From positions 9,366 through 73,365 of the forward strand of contig CAYWVS010000003.1 of the NCBI GenBank assembly GCA_964461765.1: a stretch of 64,000 bases of DNA, given 5' to 3'. A program made the translations under genes and the position numbers. A model generated the notes under the pieces. It was given only the letters and a program-made list of their open reading frames with translations. It made no database searches and was not told the DNA's origin. Each line of letters begins with the position of its first letter. The first letter of the stretch is position 1. Below, piece by piece: positions 52,213 to 60,709 of this stretch. The DNA comes from JAVVUJ01 sp964461765. GTDB lineage: Bacteria; Bacillota; Clostridia; Peptostreptococcales; Anaerovoracaceae.

Positions 52213-53451
52213 ATGCCAAGATCAGGAATGAATGGAATGGATTTTGAAACTAATGTAAATTTTATAAGGTTAAGAAGTGATAGATTGGCAAGAGCAAAAA
52301 AAAGCATGAAAGATTATGGGCTATCTGCGCTAGTATGTTATGATTTTGATAATATCAGATATATTACCGGAACTCATATTGGAGAGTGGAACCGCAATAA
52401 AATGAATAGGTACAGTATATTAATTGATGGGATAGAGGAACCATTTCTTTTTGATCCAGCTGCACCATCCAAGAGACAAAGGGTAGACTGGTTAGCAAAA
52501 GACCATATTATGCCAGCGGTAGGCTCTATGAGAGGTGCTATTCCTGTGGAAGTTGGAATGGTTGAAAAAGTTGCAACACAAATTCATGGATATCTTAAAG
52601 AATATGGAGTTGAAAATAAAAAAATAGGGATGGATATTGTAGACATACCATTAATAAGAGCATTAGAACGCAATGGTTTGGAGATAGTAGATGGTCAACA
52701 GGCTATGTTAGATGCAAGAATTATTAAAACTGATGATGAAATCCAATTGCTTAAAACTTCTGCAGCAATGGTAGACGCAGCATATTATGATTTAGCAAAA
52801 GCATTGAGACCAGGTATTATGGAAAATGAATTAGTAGCAATTGCTAATTTTAAACTATACGGATGGGGCTCTGAGTTGGTGGAATTTGTAAACAGTATTT
52901 CAGGGCAAAGAGGAAATCCACACAGTCACACCTTTTCAAATAGAATGGTAAGACCAGGAGAATTGATTTACTTTGATATTGGTAATACATATAACGGATA
53001 TAAAACTTGCTATTATAGAACCTTTTCCTGTGGTGTACCAAATGCAGCACAAAGGAAAGCATATGAAAAAGCTTCAAAATGGATTAAAGATTCTATTGCA
53101 CAAATTAAACCTGGCGCAACTTCAGCAGATGTTGCTAAGGCTTGGCCTGCGGCTACAGAGTTAGGGTTTAAAAATGAAGAAGAAGCATTTTTGCTTCAAT
53201 TTGCACATGGTATAGGATTAGGATTATGGGAAAAACCAGTTATTTCAAGACTGTTCTCATTAGAAAACCCTTATGAACTAAAAGAAGGAATGGTATTTGC
53301 CATTGAAACCTGGTGTGCTTCAGAAGATGGATCAGGAAGTGCAAGAATAGAAGAGGAAGTAGTTGTAACAAAAAATGGATGTGAGGTTATTACAAAGTTC
53401 CCATCAGATGAAATAACGTCATGTGGTTTGCCGGGTTGCCAATTTTTGTAA
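52213..53451 (+). CDS. M24 (creatinase/aminopeptidase P) family protein with a lost metal ligand
   Basis: A 412-residue pita-bread protein with the creatinase-type N-terminal domain (about 15-165) and C-terminal catalytic domain. Of the five usual metal ligands, Asp255 (YFDIGN), His332 (FAHGIGLGL), Glu365 (FAIETW) and Glu380 (ARIEEE) are present, but the second Asp, 11 residues after the first, is Cys266 (YKTCYYRT). Ordinary two-metal peptidase action is therefore doubtful. The length equals metal-free creatinase (about 403), which cleaves a C-N bond of creatine. DddP-type DMSP lyases also belong here. AGGAGG precedes the ATG. A non-peptidase C-N or C-S cleaving role fits the catabolic context but is inference. 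Confidence 0.85.
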   Translation: MPRSGMNGMDFETNVNFIRLRSDRLARAKKSMKDYGLSALVCYDFDNIRYITGTHIGEWNRNKMNRYSILIDGIEEPFLFDPAAPSKRQRVDWLAKDHIMPAVGSMRGAIPVEVGMVEKVATQIHGYLKEYGVENKKIGMDIVDIPLIRALERNGLEIVDGQQAMLDARIIKTDDEIQLLKTSAAMVDAAYYDLAKALRPGIMENELVAIANFKLYGWGSELVEFVNSISGQRGNPHSHTFSNRMVRPGELIYFDIGNTYNGYKTCYYRTFSCGVPNAAQRKAYEKASKWIKDSIAQIKPGATSADVAKAWPAATELGFKNEEEAFLLQFAHGIGLGLWEKPVISRLFSLENPYELKEGMVFAIETWCASEDGSGSARIEEEVVVTKNGCEVITKFPSDEITSCGLPGCQFL

Positions 53452-53539
53452 AAATTATTGTAAATAAAAAATAGACTCTAAAATGAACAATTAATTTAAA
53501 TATATGTAAAATGCTTTTACAAAAAAATTTATTGTATGC

Positions 53540-53579
53540 ATTAGAGTAGCTAAATGGCCTAATATTGCCTTACTCTAAT
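53540..53579. other. Two-step hairpin between M24 and alcohol dehydrogenase genes
   Basis: ATTAGAGTA pairs with TACTCTAAT and an inner GGC pairs with GCC. A nearby TGGCC-N-TTGCC resembles a -24/-12 promoter but is one base short in spacing, so I do not call it. The rest of the 240-base gap is AT-rich. Confidence 0.4.
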
Positions 53580-53691
53580 CTGCTAAATAGTAAAGTTTGT
53601 TTGCAAAAGATAAAATTACAAAAGCAAAGTGGATTAATGTTTACTTCAAAATTAAATAAATTATATTAAGATTGTCAAATGGAGGATTAAA

Positions 53692-54762
53692 ATGAAAGCT
53701 GCTTTATGGTATGGAAAAAAGGATATTCGTGTAGAAAATGTTAAAAAACCCATAGTTGGTTCAGGGGAAGTAATAGTGCAGGTAAAAAGATGTGGTATTT
53801 GCGGAACAGATCTGCATGATTACACAGATGGACCCCAGGTCATTCCTGTTGATAAGGCTCACCCTATTACAGGAGACAAAGCCCCTATCATAATGGGGCA
53901 CGAATTTTCGGGTGAGATAGTGGAAATTGGCTTAGGAGTAGAACGATGGAAGATAGGCGATAGGGTAGCAATTATGCCACTATTGCATTGTGGCAAATGC
54001 ACATATTGTTTACAAGGATTGCAGCATCTTTGTGTAGATTTTGGTTGTACTGGATTACAGTGGTACTGGGGTGGTTTTGCTGAATTTTGTAAAGCAAAAG
54101 AGTATCAATTAAATAAAATTCCAGACAATGTAACATATGAACAAGCAGCTTGTATTGAGCCTACAGCGTTAGCAATGTATGCCATTCATCGTTCAGGAAT
54201 GAAAGCTGGAGATACAATGTTCATAGCAGGAGGAGGTCCTACAGCTGTATTGACCTTAATGTGCGCAAAAGCTGCAGGGGCATCCAAAGTGTATATGAGC
54301 GAGGTTGCACCTAAAAGATTGGAGAGGTTACGAGATTTTGGTGCTACAGAAGTTTTTGATCCAAGCAAAGTAGATGTAGTGAGAGAACTGATGGATAGGA
54401 CAGGTGGATTAGGGACAGATATTGTGGTTGACTGTACTGGTAATGAACAAGCTATTAATAATTGTTTTGACATTGTTAAAAAGAGAGGTACTTATGTGCA
54501 AAGCGGTTTGAGCGTTAAGCCAGTGACAATAAACAAGCATTTTGATTGGGCGTTTAAGGACATTAATTTGGTAGGACTTTGGTGCTATAATATTACAGAT
54601 TTTCAAAATATTTTAGAACTAATTGGTACTGGACAATTACCAGAAATAGAGCGAATTGTAACAAAGACAATAAAAATAGAAGACATCGTAAAAGAAGGTT
54701 TTGAGGTTCTTACACAAGACAAAGAAGGAACAGAAGTAAAAATACAAGTTTCATTTGAATAG
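53692..54762 (+). CDS. Zinc-dependent alcohol dehydrogenase (2,3-butanediol dehydrogenase type)
   Basis: A 356-residue medium-chain dehydrogenase. The catalytic zinc ligands are Cys in CGICGTDLHDY and His-Glu in MGHEFSGE; the structural zinc has four Cys in CGKCTYCLQGLQHLC. The Rossmann part has AGGGPTAVLTLMCAKA. The N-terminal half follows (R,R)-butanediol dehydrogenase most closely, which interconverts acetoin and 2,3-butanediol. It could supply acetoin to the complex at 58.7 kb, or oxidise another diol or alcohol in the NCS1 operon. GGAGG precedes the ATG. Confidence 0.9.
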   Translation: MKAALWYGKKDIRVENVKKPIVGSGEVIVQVKRCGICGTDLHDYTDGPQVIPVDKAHPITGDKAPIIMGHEFSGEIVEIGLGVERWKIGDRVAIMPLLHCGKCTYCLQGLQHLCVDFGCTGLQWYWGGFAEFCKAKEYQLNKIPDNVTYEQAACIEPTALAMYAIHRSGMKAGDTMFIAGGGPTAVLTLMCAKAAGASKVYMSEVAPKRLERLRDFGATEVFDPSKVDVVRELMDRTGGLGTDIVVDCTGNEQAINNCFDIVKKRGTYVQSGLSVKPVTINKHFDWAFKDINLVGLWCYNITDFQNILELIGTGQLPEIERIVTKTIKIEDIVKEGFEVLTQDKEGTEVKIQVSFE

Positions 54763-54811
54763 CTTTATAAGTAATAATTAAAATAGTTTAGTTTAAATAG
54801 GAGTTTTTATT

Positions 54812-56086
54812 ATGGAAGAAAATAGTGTAAAAAGAGTGGGGATGCTATCGCTTATTGCCATGTATGTAGCATATTGCTGTAGTGTTACTTCCGTACCTAA
54901 TGGTGGAATTGTAGGCGAAAGTACAAGATTTATGACAGGTTTTTGGGGAATTGTGTTAGGATGGGTAATAGGATCAATTATTGTATCATTGACAACATAT
55001 ATAACTTATAGAACTGGAACAACTAAGGATCTTGTATGGAGAGAAATGTTTGGGAAAACAGGTAGTAGAATTTGTTCTTTTCTTATGGCATTCTGCATGG
55101 GATTTTGGGCATGCTATGATCTCTTTAATGCAGGGCAAGCCTTATATAATCTAATGCCTGATGGTTTGTTTATAAAAAATCTAGGATTTATAATAGCGGT
55201 CTTAGCGATTGTAGTAATTACAATTATTGGCGGAGTCTCTGGTATTACAGGAGTTAAATGGATTTCAGCCGGAACTGTGCCGATTGCATTAATACTTTTT
55301 GTTGTTGTTTATATTTCATCAATTAAAAGCGCAGGAGGGTTGACCGGTTTGTTAGCATATATACCTGAAAAGGAAACTATGGGTATTGGAGCTGTTGCCC
55401 ACAATATGGTAGGAATGTGGCTAGCGGGATTCCTAGGTATTATGGATTTAGGAACAGCTGCTAAAAACAAAAAATCTGTAGTTATAGCATCGTTTTGCGG
55501 AGTAGCATTTATAATGTTCTGCTATTTTATTGGACAAATCGGATTTATCGGAACAGGTATGAAAACCATGGGGGATATATGTGCTTCATTAGGTGGAGCT
55601 ATATTCTTTACGGGAAATGTATTCGTTATATTTGCACAAGCCAATACAACACCTGCTTGTAACTTCTTCTATAGTAACTCATTTGCACATGCATTTAATT
55701 TAAACTCTAGAAGAATTATAGCAATTATAGTTCCTATGATAGCTGCAGTTTTAGCCTTTGTAATTATGTACGGTCCTGGAGTTAATTTCATTAATAATAT
55801 TACAGCAACAGTTAGTACATTAATGGGACCACTTATTGGTGTTACAATTTCTGAATTCTATATTGTATCAAAAAACAATTTTAAAATTAGAGAATTAGCA
55901 GAAACTCCATTAATTAAACCTGTAGCAATTATATCCTTAATTGCTGGGTTGATTATATCCTTTGGGTTTAGATTATTACCGGCAATAACAACGCCAGCAT
56001 TTATTGTTATTATAGTAACAGTAGTAATCCATGTTATTTTAAGTCGTCAATTAACAATTGATTCAAAAGCTAATATTGAATCATAA
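54812..56086 (+). CDS. NCS1/CodB-type permease (copy 2)
   Basis: A 424-residue paralogue of the permease at 46940, with the same blocks (YCCSVTSVPNGGIVGEST, GFWACYDLFNAGQALYNLMP, GQIGFIGTGMKTMGD, NTTPACNFFYSNS). The two differ throughout, so the duplication is not recent. It closes the operon, 49 bases after the alcohol dehydrogenase. Two related permeases in one operon suggest either substrate and product transport or two related substrates. Confidence 0.88.
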   Translation: MEENSVKRVGMLSLIAMYVAYCCSVTSVPNGGIVGESTRFMTGFWGIVLGWVIGSIIVSLTTYITYRTGTTKDLVWREMFGKTGSRICSFLMAFCMGFWACYDLFNAGQALYNLMPDGLFIKNLGFIIAVLAIVVITIIGGVSGITGVKWISAGTVPIALILFVVVYISSIKSAGGLTGLLAYIPEKETMGIGAVAHNMVGMWLAGFLGIMDLGTAAKNKKSVVIASFCGVAFIMFCYFIGQIGFIGTGMKTMGDICASLGGAIFFTGNVFVIFAQANTTPACNFFYSNSFAHAFNLNSRRIIAIIVPMIAAVLAFVIMYGPGVNFINNITATVSTLMGPLIGVTISEFYIVSKNNFKIRELAETPLIKPVAIISLIAGLIISFGFRLLPAITTPAFIVIIVTVVIHVILSRQLTIDSKANIES

Positions 56087-56101
56087 ATATTAACAATGAA
56101 A

Positions 56102-56126
56102 GGCGGGTAGGTGTAAATTTACCCGC
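56102..56126 (+). terminator. Terminator of the module 3 operon
   Basis: GCGGGTA pairs with TACCCGC, followed by AATTTTTATG, 16 bases after the permease stop. The 379-base gap to 56466 also contains copy 2 of the 40-bp repeat (56150-56195). Confidence 0.7.
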
Positions 56127-56149
56127 AATTTTTATGGGGAAAGTTAGTA

Positions 56150-56195
56150 TTATTAACTGAAACTTCACACATAAAAATACCTTATGAACTTTGTA
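56150..56195 (+). repeat. Copy 2 of the ~40-bp element shared with 46771
   Basis: CTGAAACTTCACACATAAAA then TACCTTATGAACT. CATAA and TTATG can form a small hairpin. Here it lies after the second NCS1 gene. Confidence 0.5.
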
Positions 56196-56361
56196 AAATC
56201 AATATAAACAGCAATTAAAAATGGAAAAATCCTCTAAAATGTTATAGAATGATTAGAAAATTAAATCATAATGTTGCATATGGTAAACTAAACCTAAAGA
56301 CATCAGGTTTCGGCAAATAATATATAGCAACAATTTAAGAGCGATCGAATGATATAAGAGT

Positions 56362-56414
56362 GTAAAGCCTTTGCAAAATGTATGACCAAGCACGCAAGAT
56401 TGCAAAGGCTTTAC
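56362..56414. terminator. 15-bp inverted repeat at the end of the module 4 regulator gene
   Basis: GTAAAGCCTTTGCAA / TTGCAAAGGCTTTAC, perfect, with a 23-base loop. It lies 51 bases past the stop of the minus-strand EBP and probably terminates it. Confidence 0.6.
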
Positions 56415-56465
56415 CTATAAAACATAAAAGAGAAGCATTTGGATGGGTTTGGTTCGGAAGTGACT

Positions 56466-58508
56466 CTATCTAAAGCCACTAATATCAATCTGATGCTGTT
56501 CAATTTTCCGATATAGTGTGCGCCTTCCAATGCCTAAGATATCAGCAGCACGCTTCATATTTCCAGCGGTTTTCTGGAGCACCTTAACGATGACGTCGTA
56601 CTCCATTTCCTTTATGGAGGCCAGCATGGCATTTTCCTTAGTAGAACCAATTTGGGATTGGACAGGCAAATTTCCCTTTGGCAAAGAGGGTGTGGAAAGG
56701 GTATTCTCGTAAAGGTTTCGGGGAAGATCATAAACTTGGATAAAGGGCGTTTGAGCTAGATTGATAGCTCTTTCTATGATGTTCTCCAATTCTCTTATGT
56801 TACCCGGCCAATCATAAGTCAGTAAAGAGTTAAGCGCCTCGGGAGATACCGCTATTATTTTTTTATTCATAAAGGCATTTCCGTTTTCAATAAAATGTTG
56901 ACATAATTCCTTAATGTCTTCTTTCCTCTCTCTGAGGGGAGGGGTAAAAATAGAAAATACATTTAGCCGATAATATAAATCACTTCTAAATTCATTGTTC
57001 ATAATTTTGTTTTCCAAATTACAGTTGGTAGCTGCCATAATTCTTACGTTAATGCTCTTGGATTTTTTCCCTCCAATACGAGTGATCTCTCTATCCTGAA
57101 TGACTCGAAGCAAAGAAGCCTGTATGTCTAAGGCCATATCCCCAATCTCATCTAGAAAAATTGTACCTCCATCAGCAAGTTCGAATTTCCCCGGCTGCCC
57201 ATCCTTAGAAGCACCGGTAAAGGAACCTCCTTCGTAACCAAAAAGTTCACTTTCAATTAATCCCTTAGGCAAACTTCCGCAATTAATAGCGATAAAGGGT
57301 CCGGAAGCACGATCACTGGCATTGTGAATGGCTTGAGCAACCAATTCCTTTCCTGTTCCGCTTTCTCCTAAAATTAAAACGTTAGAATTGCTTTTGGACG
57401 CTAAAATCCCAAGATTCTTTAACTCCTTCATCTTCAAGGAGGAGCCGATTAATGAGTGAAAATGATATTTCGCTGTAAATCCACTGACTCTGTTTACCAA
57501 CTTGTGAACTTGTTTGATTTCTTCCAGGACGATCACACTTCCCATTGGAGAACCTGATCCGTTTGTAATTTTTGTGGCGGTTATAGAAAAAGACAATACT
57601 TTTCCAAACTGATTAGTAAAATTAATTTCTTTATTATAGATGTGGTTGCTCAGCAGGTGAAAAGGTTCGCAATAGTCAGAATGGCTGAATAAATCTTGCA
57701 GCTTTTTACCCTTCATTTCCTCTGCCGACAAGTGAAGCATGTTTGCCGCGTGATTGTTAAACTGCGTAATGACACCATATCCATCTATCATAATAATGCC
57801 GGAGGAGATAGATTGAATGGTGGTGTCCAGTTGGATATTGGCAAAGGAGATCTTTTGATACGCCTTTTTCATTTTCATACCCTTTTCAATGCCATCCACA
57901 GCGGCTACCACCATGCCTAATGTGTGGGTATGAATTTTTTCTCTGGGGCCCGTTATGTTTAAACATCCGATAATTCGCCCTTCTTCATCGTGAATAGGTG
58001 CTCCTGAGCATGTAAAGGGGTGGTGAGACTTTACATAATGCTCCTCCCCAAGCACTTGGATTGGCTTGTCGATGACCAGACAAGTTCCGATGGCATTGGT
58101 TCCCGCATATTCCTCACTTCGATTGGAACCTATGAGGAGATTACTTGTTTTTATTCGGGTTTGAATGATATCATCATCACCGATCAAGTCTAAAATATAA
58201 CCCTGCTCATCAGTTAAAAGTACAATAAAATTAGATCCTTTAACAAATAGATACAAATTTAGCATATAGGAATGTGCGATGGACAACAAGTCTTCTTTTT
58301 TCCTCAGCAGCTCTGTAAATTCTGAGGAAGATAAAGAATAGGACTTTACCTCCATGGGATTTACCTTGTGGTTTTTAGATCGAACCCATGAATCATAGAT
58401 GACACTTCTGACCTGTTGTGGTTCTAAAGAAATGGGTGAGCCGCTTTGCACAAAAGTGTGCCAATATTGCACTATATTGTTCTGATATTCCTCAGTATAA
58501 ATGATCAT
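56466..58508 (-). CDS. acoR: AcoR-type sigma-54 enhancer-binding protein (module 4 regulator)
   Basis: A 680-residue activator built like the protein at 44266: GAF-type sensor (about 60-205; AGTNAIGTCLVIDKPIQVLGEE), PAS (about 220-340), AAA+ (about 355-590; GESGTGKE, GTIFLDEIGD) and Fis-type helix-turn-helix (GNMKRAADILGIGRRTLYRKIEQH). The sigma-54 loop reads GSFTGA. The start at 58508 follows GGGAGG by 9 bases; a longer frame to 58586 has no site. It diverges from the acetoin-dehydrogenase operon and its -24/-12 promoter at 58632, the standard acoR arrangement, so it is the likely activator in response to acetoin or a related ketone. Confidence 0.93.
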   Translation of the reverse strand: MIIYTEEYQNNIVQYWHTFVQSGSPISLEPQQVRSVIYDSWVRSKNHKVNPMEVKSYSLSSSEFTELLRKKEDLLSIAHSYMLNLYLFVKGSNFIVLLTDEQGYILDLIGDDDIIQTRIKTSNLLIGSNRSEEYAGTNAIGTCLVIDKPIQVLGEEHYVKSHHPFTCSGAPIHDEEGRIIGCLNITGPREKIHTHTLGMVVAAVDGIEKGMKMKKAYQKISFANIQLDTTIQSISSGIIMIDGYGVITQFNNHAANMLHLSAEEMKGKKLQDLFSHSDYCEPFHLLSNHIYNKEINFTNQFGKVLSFSITATKITNGSGSPMGSVIVLEEIKQVHKLVNRVSGFTAKYHFHSLIGSSLKMKELKNLGILASKSNSNVLILGESGTGKELVAQAIHNASDRASGPFIAINCGSLPKGLIESELFGYEGGSFTGASKDGQPGKFELADGGTIFLDEIGDMALDIQASLLRVIQDREITRIGGKKSKSINVRIMAATNCNLENKIMNNEFRSDLYYRLNVFSIFTPPLRERKEDIKELCQHFIENGNAFMNKKIIAVSPEALNSLLTYDWPGNIRELENIIERAINLAQTPFIQVYDLPRNLYENTLSTPSLPKGNLPVQSQIGSTKENAMLASIKEMEYDVIVKVLQKTAGNMKRAADILGIGRRTLYRKIEQHQIDISGFR

Positions 58509-58631
58509 AATTCGCAACCTCCCTTTTTTAAATACAATTTTTCTTACTTGCCAATAAAAATAAACATCAAACTTATTAAAAATCAATGGGTTTTAAAAAT
58601 TATTTTTTCATAACCCTTTAAAAACTTTAGA

Positions 58632-58646
58632 TGGCACATCTTTTGC
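58632..58646 (+). promoter_or_regulatory. Sigma-54 (-24/-12) promoter of the aco operon
   Basis: TGGCAC-N5-TTGC, exact RpoN spacing, 64 bases before the acoA start and in the divergent gap with the EBP gene. Confidence 0.88.
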
Positions 58647-58709
58647 TTAATATGTAAATTATGCAAAATACATGCCTATAAAAATTTAAAAATGATGGAG
58701 GTTAAGAAT

Positions 58710-59693
58710 ATGAAGTTAAAGCAACACGATAAAAAGACATTGACCGATTTTTATGAAACCATGTATAGGATGAGAAGGTTTGAAGAGGAAGTATTCGAGT
58801 TTTATAAAAAAGGGCAAATGGCAGGACTTGCCCATCTCTACATGGGGGAAGAAGCCGTTGCCACGGGAGTTTGTGCCACATTAAAAGAGGATGATTATAT
58901 TGGAAGTACTCACAGAGGACACGGTCACTTGATCGCCAGAAAAGCAGACTTATCTAAAATGATGTCGGAAATTTTAGGGAAAGCAGGAGGATACTCCAAG
59001 GGAAAGGGGGGCTCCATGCATATCATGGCTTTGGATAAAGGTATCTTAGGTGCCAACGGAATTGTTGGTGGGGAAATTCCCATTGCCACCGGTGCGGCAT
59101 ACTCGGCAAAATACAGGGGTACAGATCAAGTGGCGATTTCCTTTATGGGAGACTCTGCCACCAATGAGGGAACCTTCCACGAAAGTGTTAATATGGCTGC
59201 TGCTTGGAATTTGCCGGTTGTATTTGTCATTGAAAATAATCTTTACGGGATTTCCGTTGATATTAGGGATGTAACAAATACTGAAGATTTAGCAGTGCGT
59301 GCTAAGGCATATGGAATTCCGGGGGTCGTTGTAGATGGCATGGATGTGGTGGCAGTATATGAAGCGGCAAGGGTTGCAGTTGATAGAGCCAGAAAGGGAG
59401 AGGGACCTACTATTATCGAATGTAAAACTTATAGGTGGCAAGGACACCACGTAGGAGATCCGGGGGAGTACAGACTTAGAAGAGATAAAGAAGAAAAAGA
59501 AAAATGGATGAAAAAATGTCCTATTATGGCATTCAAAAAAGAAGCTGTTAAGCAAGGGATATTTACAAAAGAAGAGTTTGAATCTATTGAAGATAAAGCA
59601 GAACAAGAGGTTCAAGTTGCGGTGAAATTTGCGGATGAAGATGCGTATCCTCCTGTAGAAGAAGCTTTTACAGATGTATTTTCACAAATTTAA
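58710..59693 (+). CDS. acoA: Acetoin dehydrogenase-type E1 alpha subunit (TPP-dependent)
   Basis: A 327-residue alpha subunit of a 2-oxo-acid/acetoin dehydrogenase E1. The TPP-binding block is FMGDSATNEGTFHESVNMAAAWNLPVVFVIENN (read in parts: GDSATNEG at about 161), with the GGSMH phosphate turn and RYRxGH-like THRGHGHLIARK. The ATG at 58710 has GGAGG 8 bases upstream; the ATG at 58692 precedes that site. It cleaves acetoin to acetaldehyde and an acetyl group passed to lipoate. First gene of acoABCL. Confidence 0.93.
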   Translation: MKLKQHDKKTLTDFYETMYRMRRFEEEVFEFYKKGQMAGLAHLYMGEEAVATGVCATLKEDDYIGSTHRGHGHLIARKADLSKMMSEILGKAGGYSKGKGGSMHIMALDKGILGANGIVGGEIPIATGAAYSAKYRGTDQVAISFMGDSATNEGTFHESVNMAAAWNLPVVFVIENNLYGISVDIRDVTNTEDLAVRAKAYGIPGVVVDGMDVVAVYEAARVAVDRARKGEGPTIIECKTYRWQGHHVGDPGEYRLRRDKEEKEKWMKKCPIMAFKKEAVKQGIFTKEEFESIEDKAEQEVQVAVKFADEDAYPPVEEAFTDVFSQI

Positions 59694-59723
59694 TTAAATG
59701 ATAAAGGTTAGGAGGTATGTAAA

Positions 59724-60698
59724 ATGAAAGAGTTGAAATATGCACAAGCAATTGCGTTGGCATTAGATGAGGAAATGTCCAGAGATGACAGCGTTATGAT
59801 TATCGGAGAGGATGTAGGCTTCATCGGGGGAAATTTCAAAGCCACTGTAGGATTGATGGAAAAATATGGGGACTTGAGAGTAAAGGATTCCCCTATTTCG
59901 GAGCAGGGAATTGTGGGTATGGGAGTAGGCATGGCTCTAACAGGACTGAGGCCTGTTGTGGAATTGATGTTTGCAGATTTTTTGTTAGTAGCAGCTGATC
60001 AAGTAATTAATCAAGCGGCAAAGATTCGCTATATGTCAGGGGGCCAAGCAAGTGTGCCTATGGTAATCAGGACTCCAATCGGAGCAGGAAGATCCTCTGC
60101 CGCCCAACATTCTCAGAGCATGCAAGCTATGATGGCACAGTTTCCCGGGATGAAGATTGTGATTCCGTCTACAGCAGCAGAAGCCATGGGGCTTTTGAAA
60201 ACTGCCATCAGAGATATGGATCCAGTCATATTTTTTGAACACAAGATGGAATACAACAAACTTCATGAAATACCTGATTTTGTGGAACCTATCCCTTTCG
60301 GAAAAGCCAGAATTGTGAGAGAAGGAAAGGAAATCACCATTGTTGCAACGTCAAACCTGGTAATGCGTTCGGAGGAAGCTGCTTTAAGACTGGAGAAAGA
60401 AGGAATTTCAGTAGAAATTATCGATTTAAGAACCATTGTGCCCTTAGACAAAGAGACGATTTTAAATTCATTAAAGAAAACTGGTAAATTAATTATTGCA
60501 GATGAAAGCTATGAAAGGTGCGGAATTGCTGCTGATATAGGATTTGAAATGATGAACGACGGATTTTATTACTTAGATGCACCGATTGGAAGGGTGTCTA
60601 CACCTAACATTCCACTGCCCTTTAGTCCAGCCTTAGAATTTCCTATTATTCCATCAGCAGACAAAATTTATGCCAAAGTGAAAGAAATGTTGAAGTAG
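59724..60698 (+). CDS. acoB: Acetoin dehydrogenase-type E1 beta subunit
   Basis: A 324-residue beta subunit pairing with AcoA. Typical blocks are MIIGEDVGFIGGNFKAT, RVKDSPISEQGIVGMGVGMAL, MSGGQASVPMVIRTP and QHSQSMQAMMAQFPGMKIVIPS. The C-terminal half (EISVEIIDLRTIVPLDKETI in part) is the transketolase C-domain. It completes the TPP site with AcoA and docks on the E2 subunit-binding domain. AGGAGG lies upstream. Confidence 0.94.
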   Translation: MKELKYAQAIALALDEEMSRDDSVMIIGEDVGFIGGNFKATVGLMEKYGDLRVKDSPISEQGIVGMGVGMALTGLRPVVELMFADFLLVAADQVINQAAKIRYMSGGQASVPMVIRTPIGAGRSSAAQHSQSMQAMMAQFPGMKIVIPSTAAEAMGLLKTAIRDMDPVIFFEHKMEYNKLHEIPDFVEPIPFGKARIVREGKEITIVATSNLVMRSEEAALRLEKEGISVEIIDLRTIVPLDKETILNSLKKTGKLIIADESYERCGIAADIGFEMMNDGFYYLDAPIGRVSTPNIPLPFSPALEFPIIPSADKIYAKVKEMLK

Positions 60699-60709
60699 GA
60701 GGTAGAAAA

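Noticed and set aside
53555..53570. TGGCCTAATATTGCC as a fifth sigma-54 promoter before the alcohol dehydrogenase
   Set aside because: The GG-GC spacing is 9, not 10 bases, and it lies in the arms of a hairpin.
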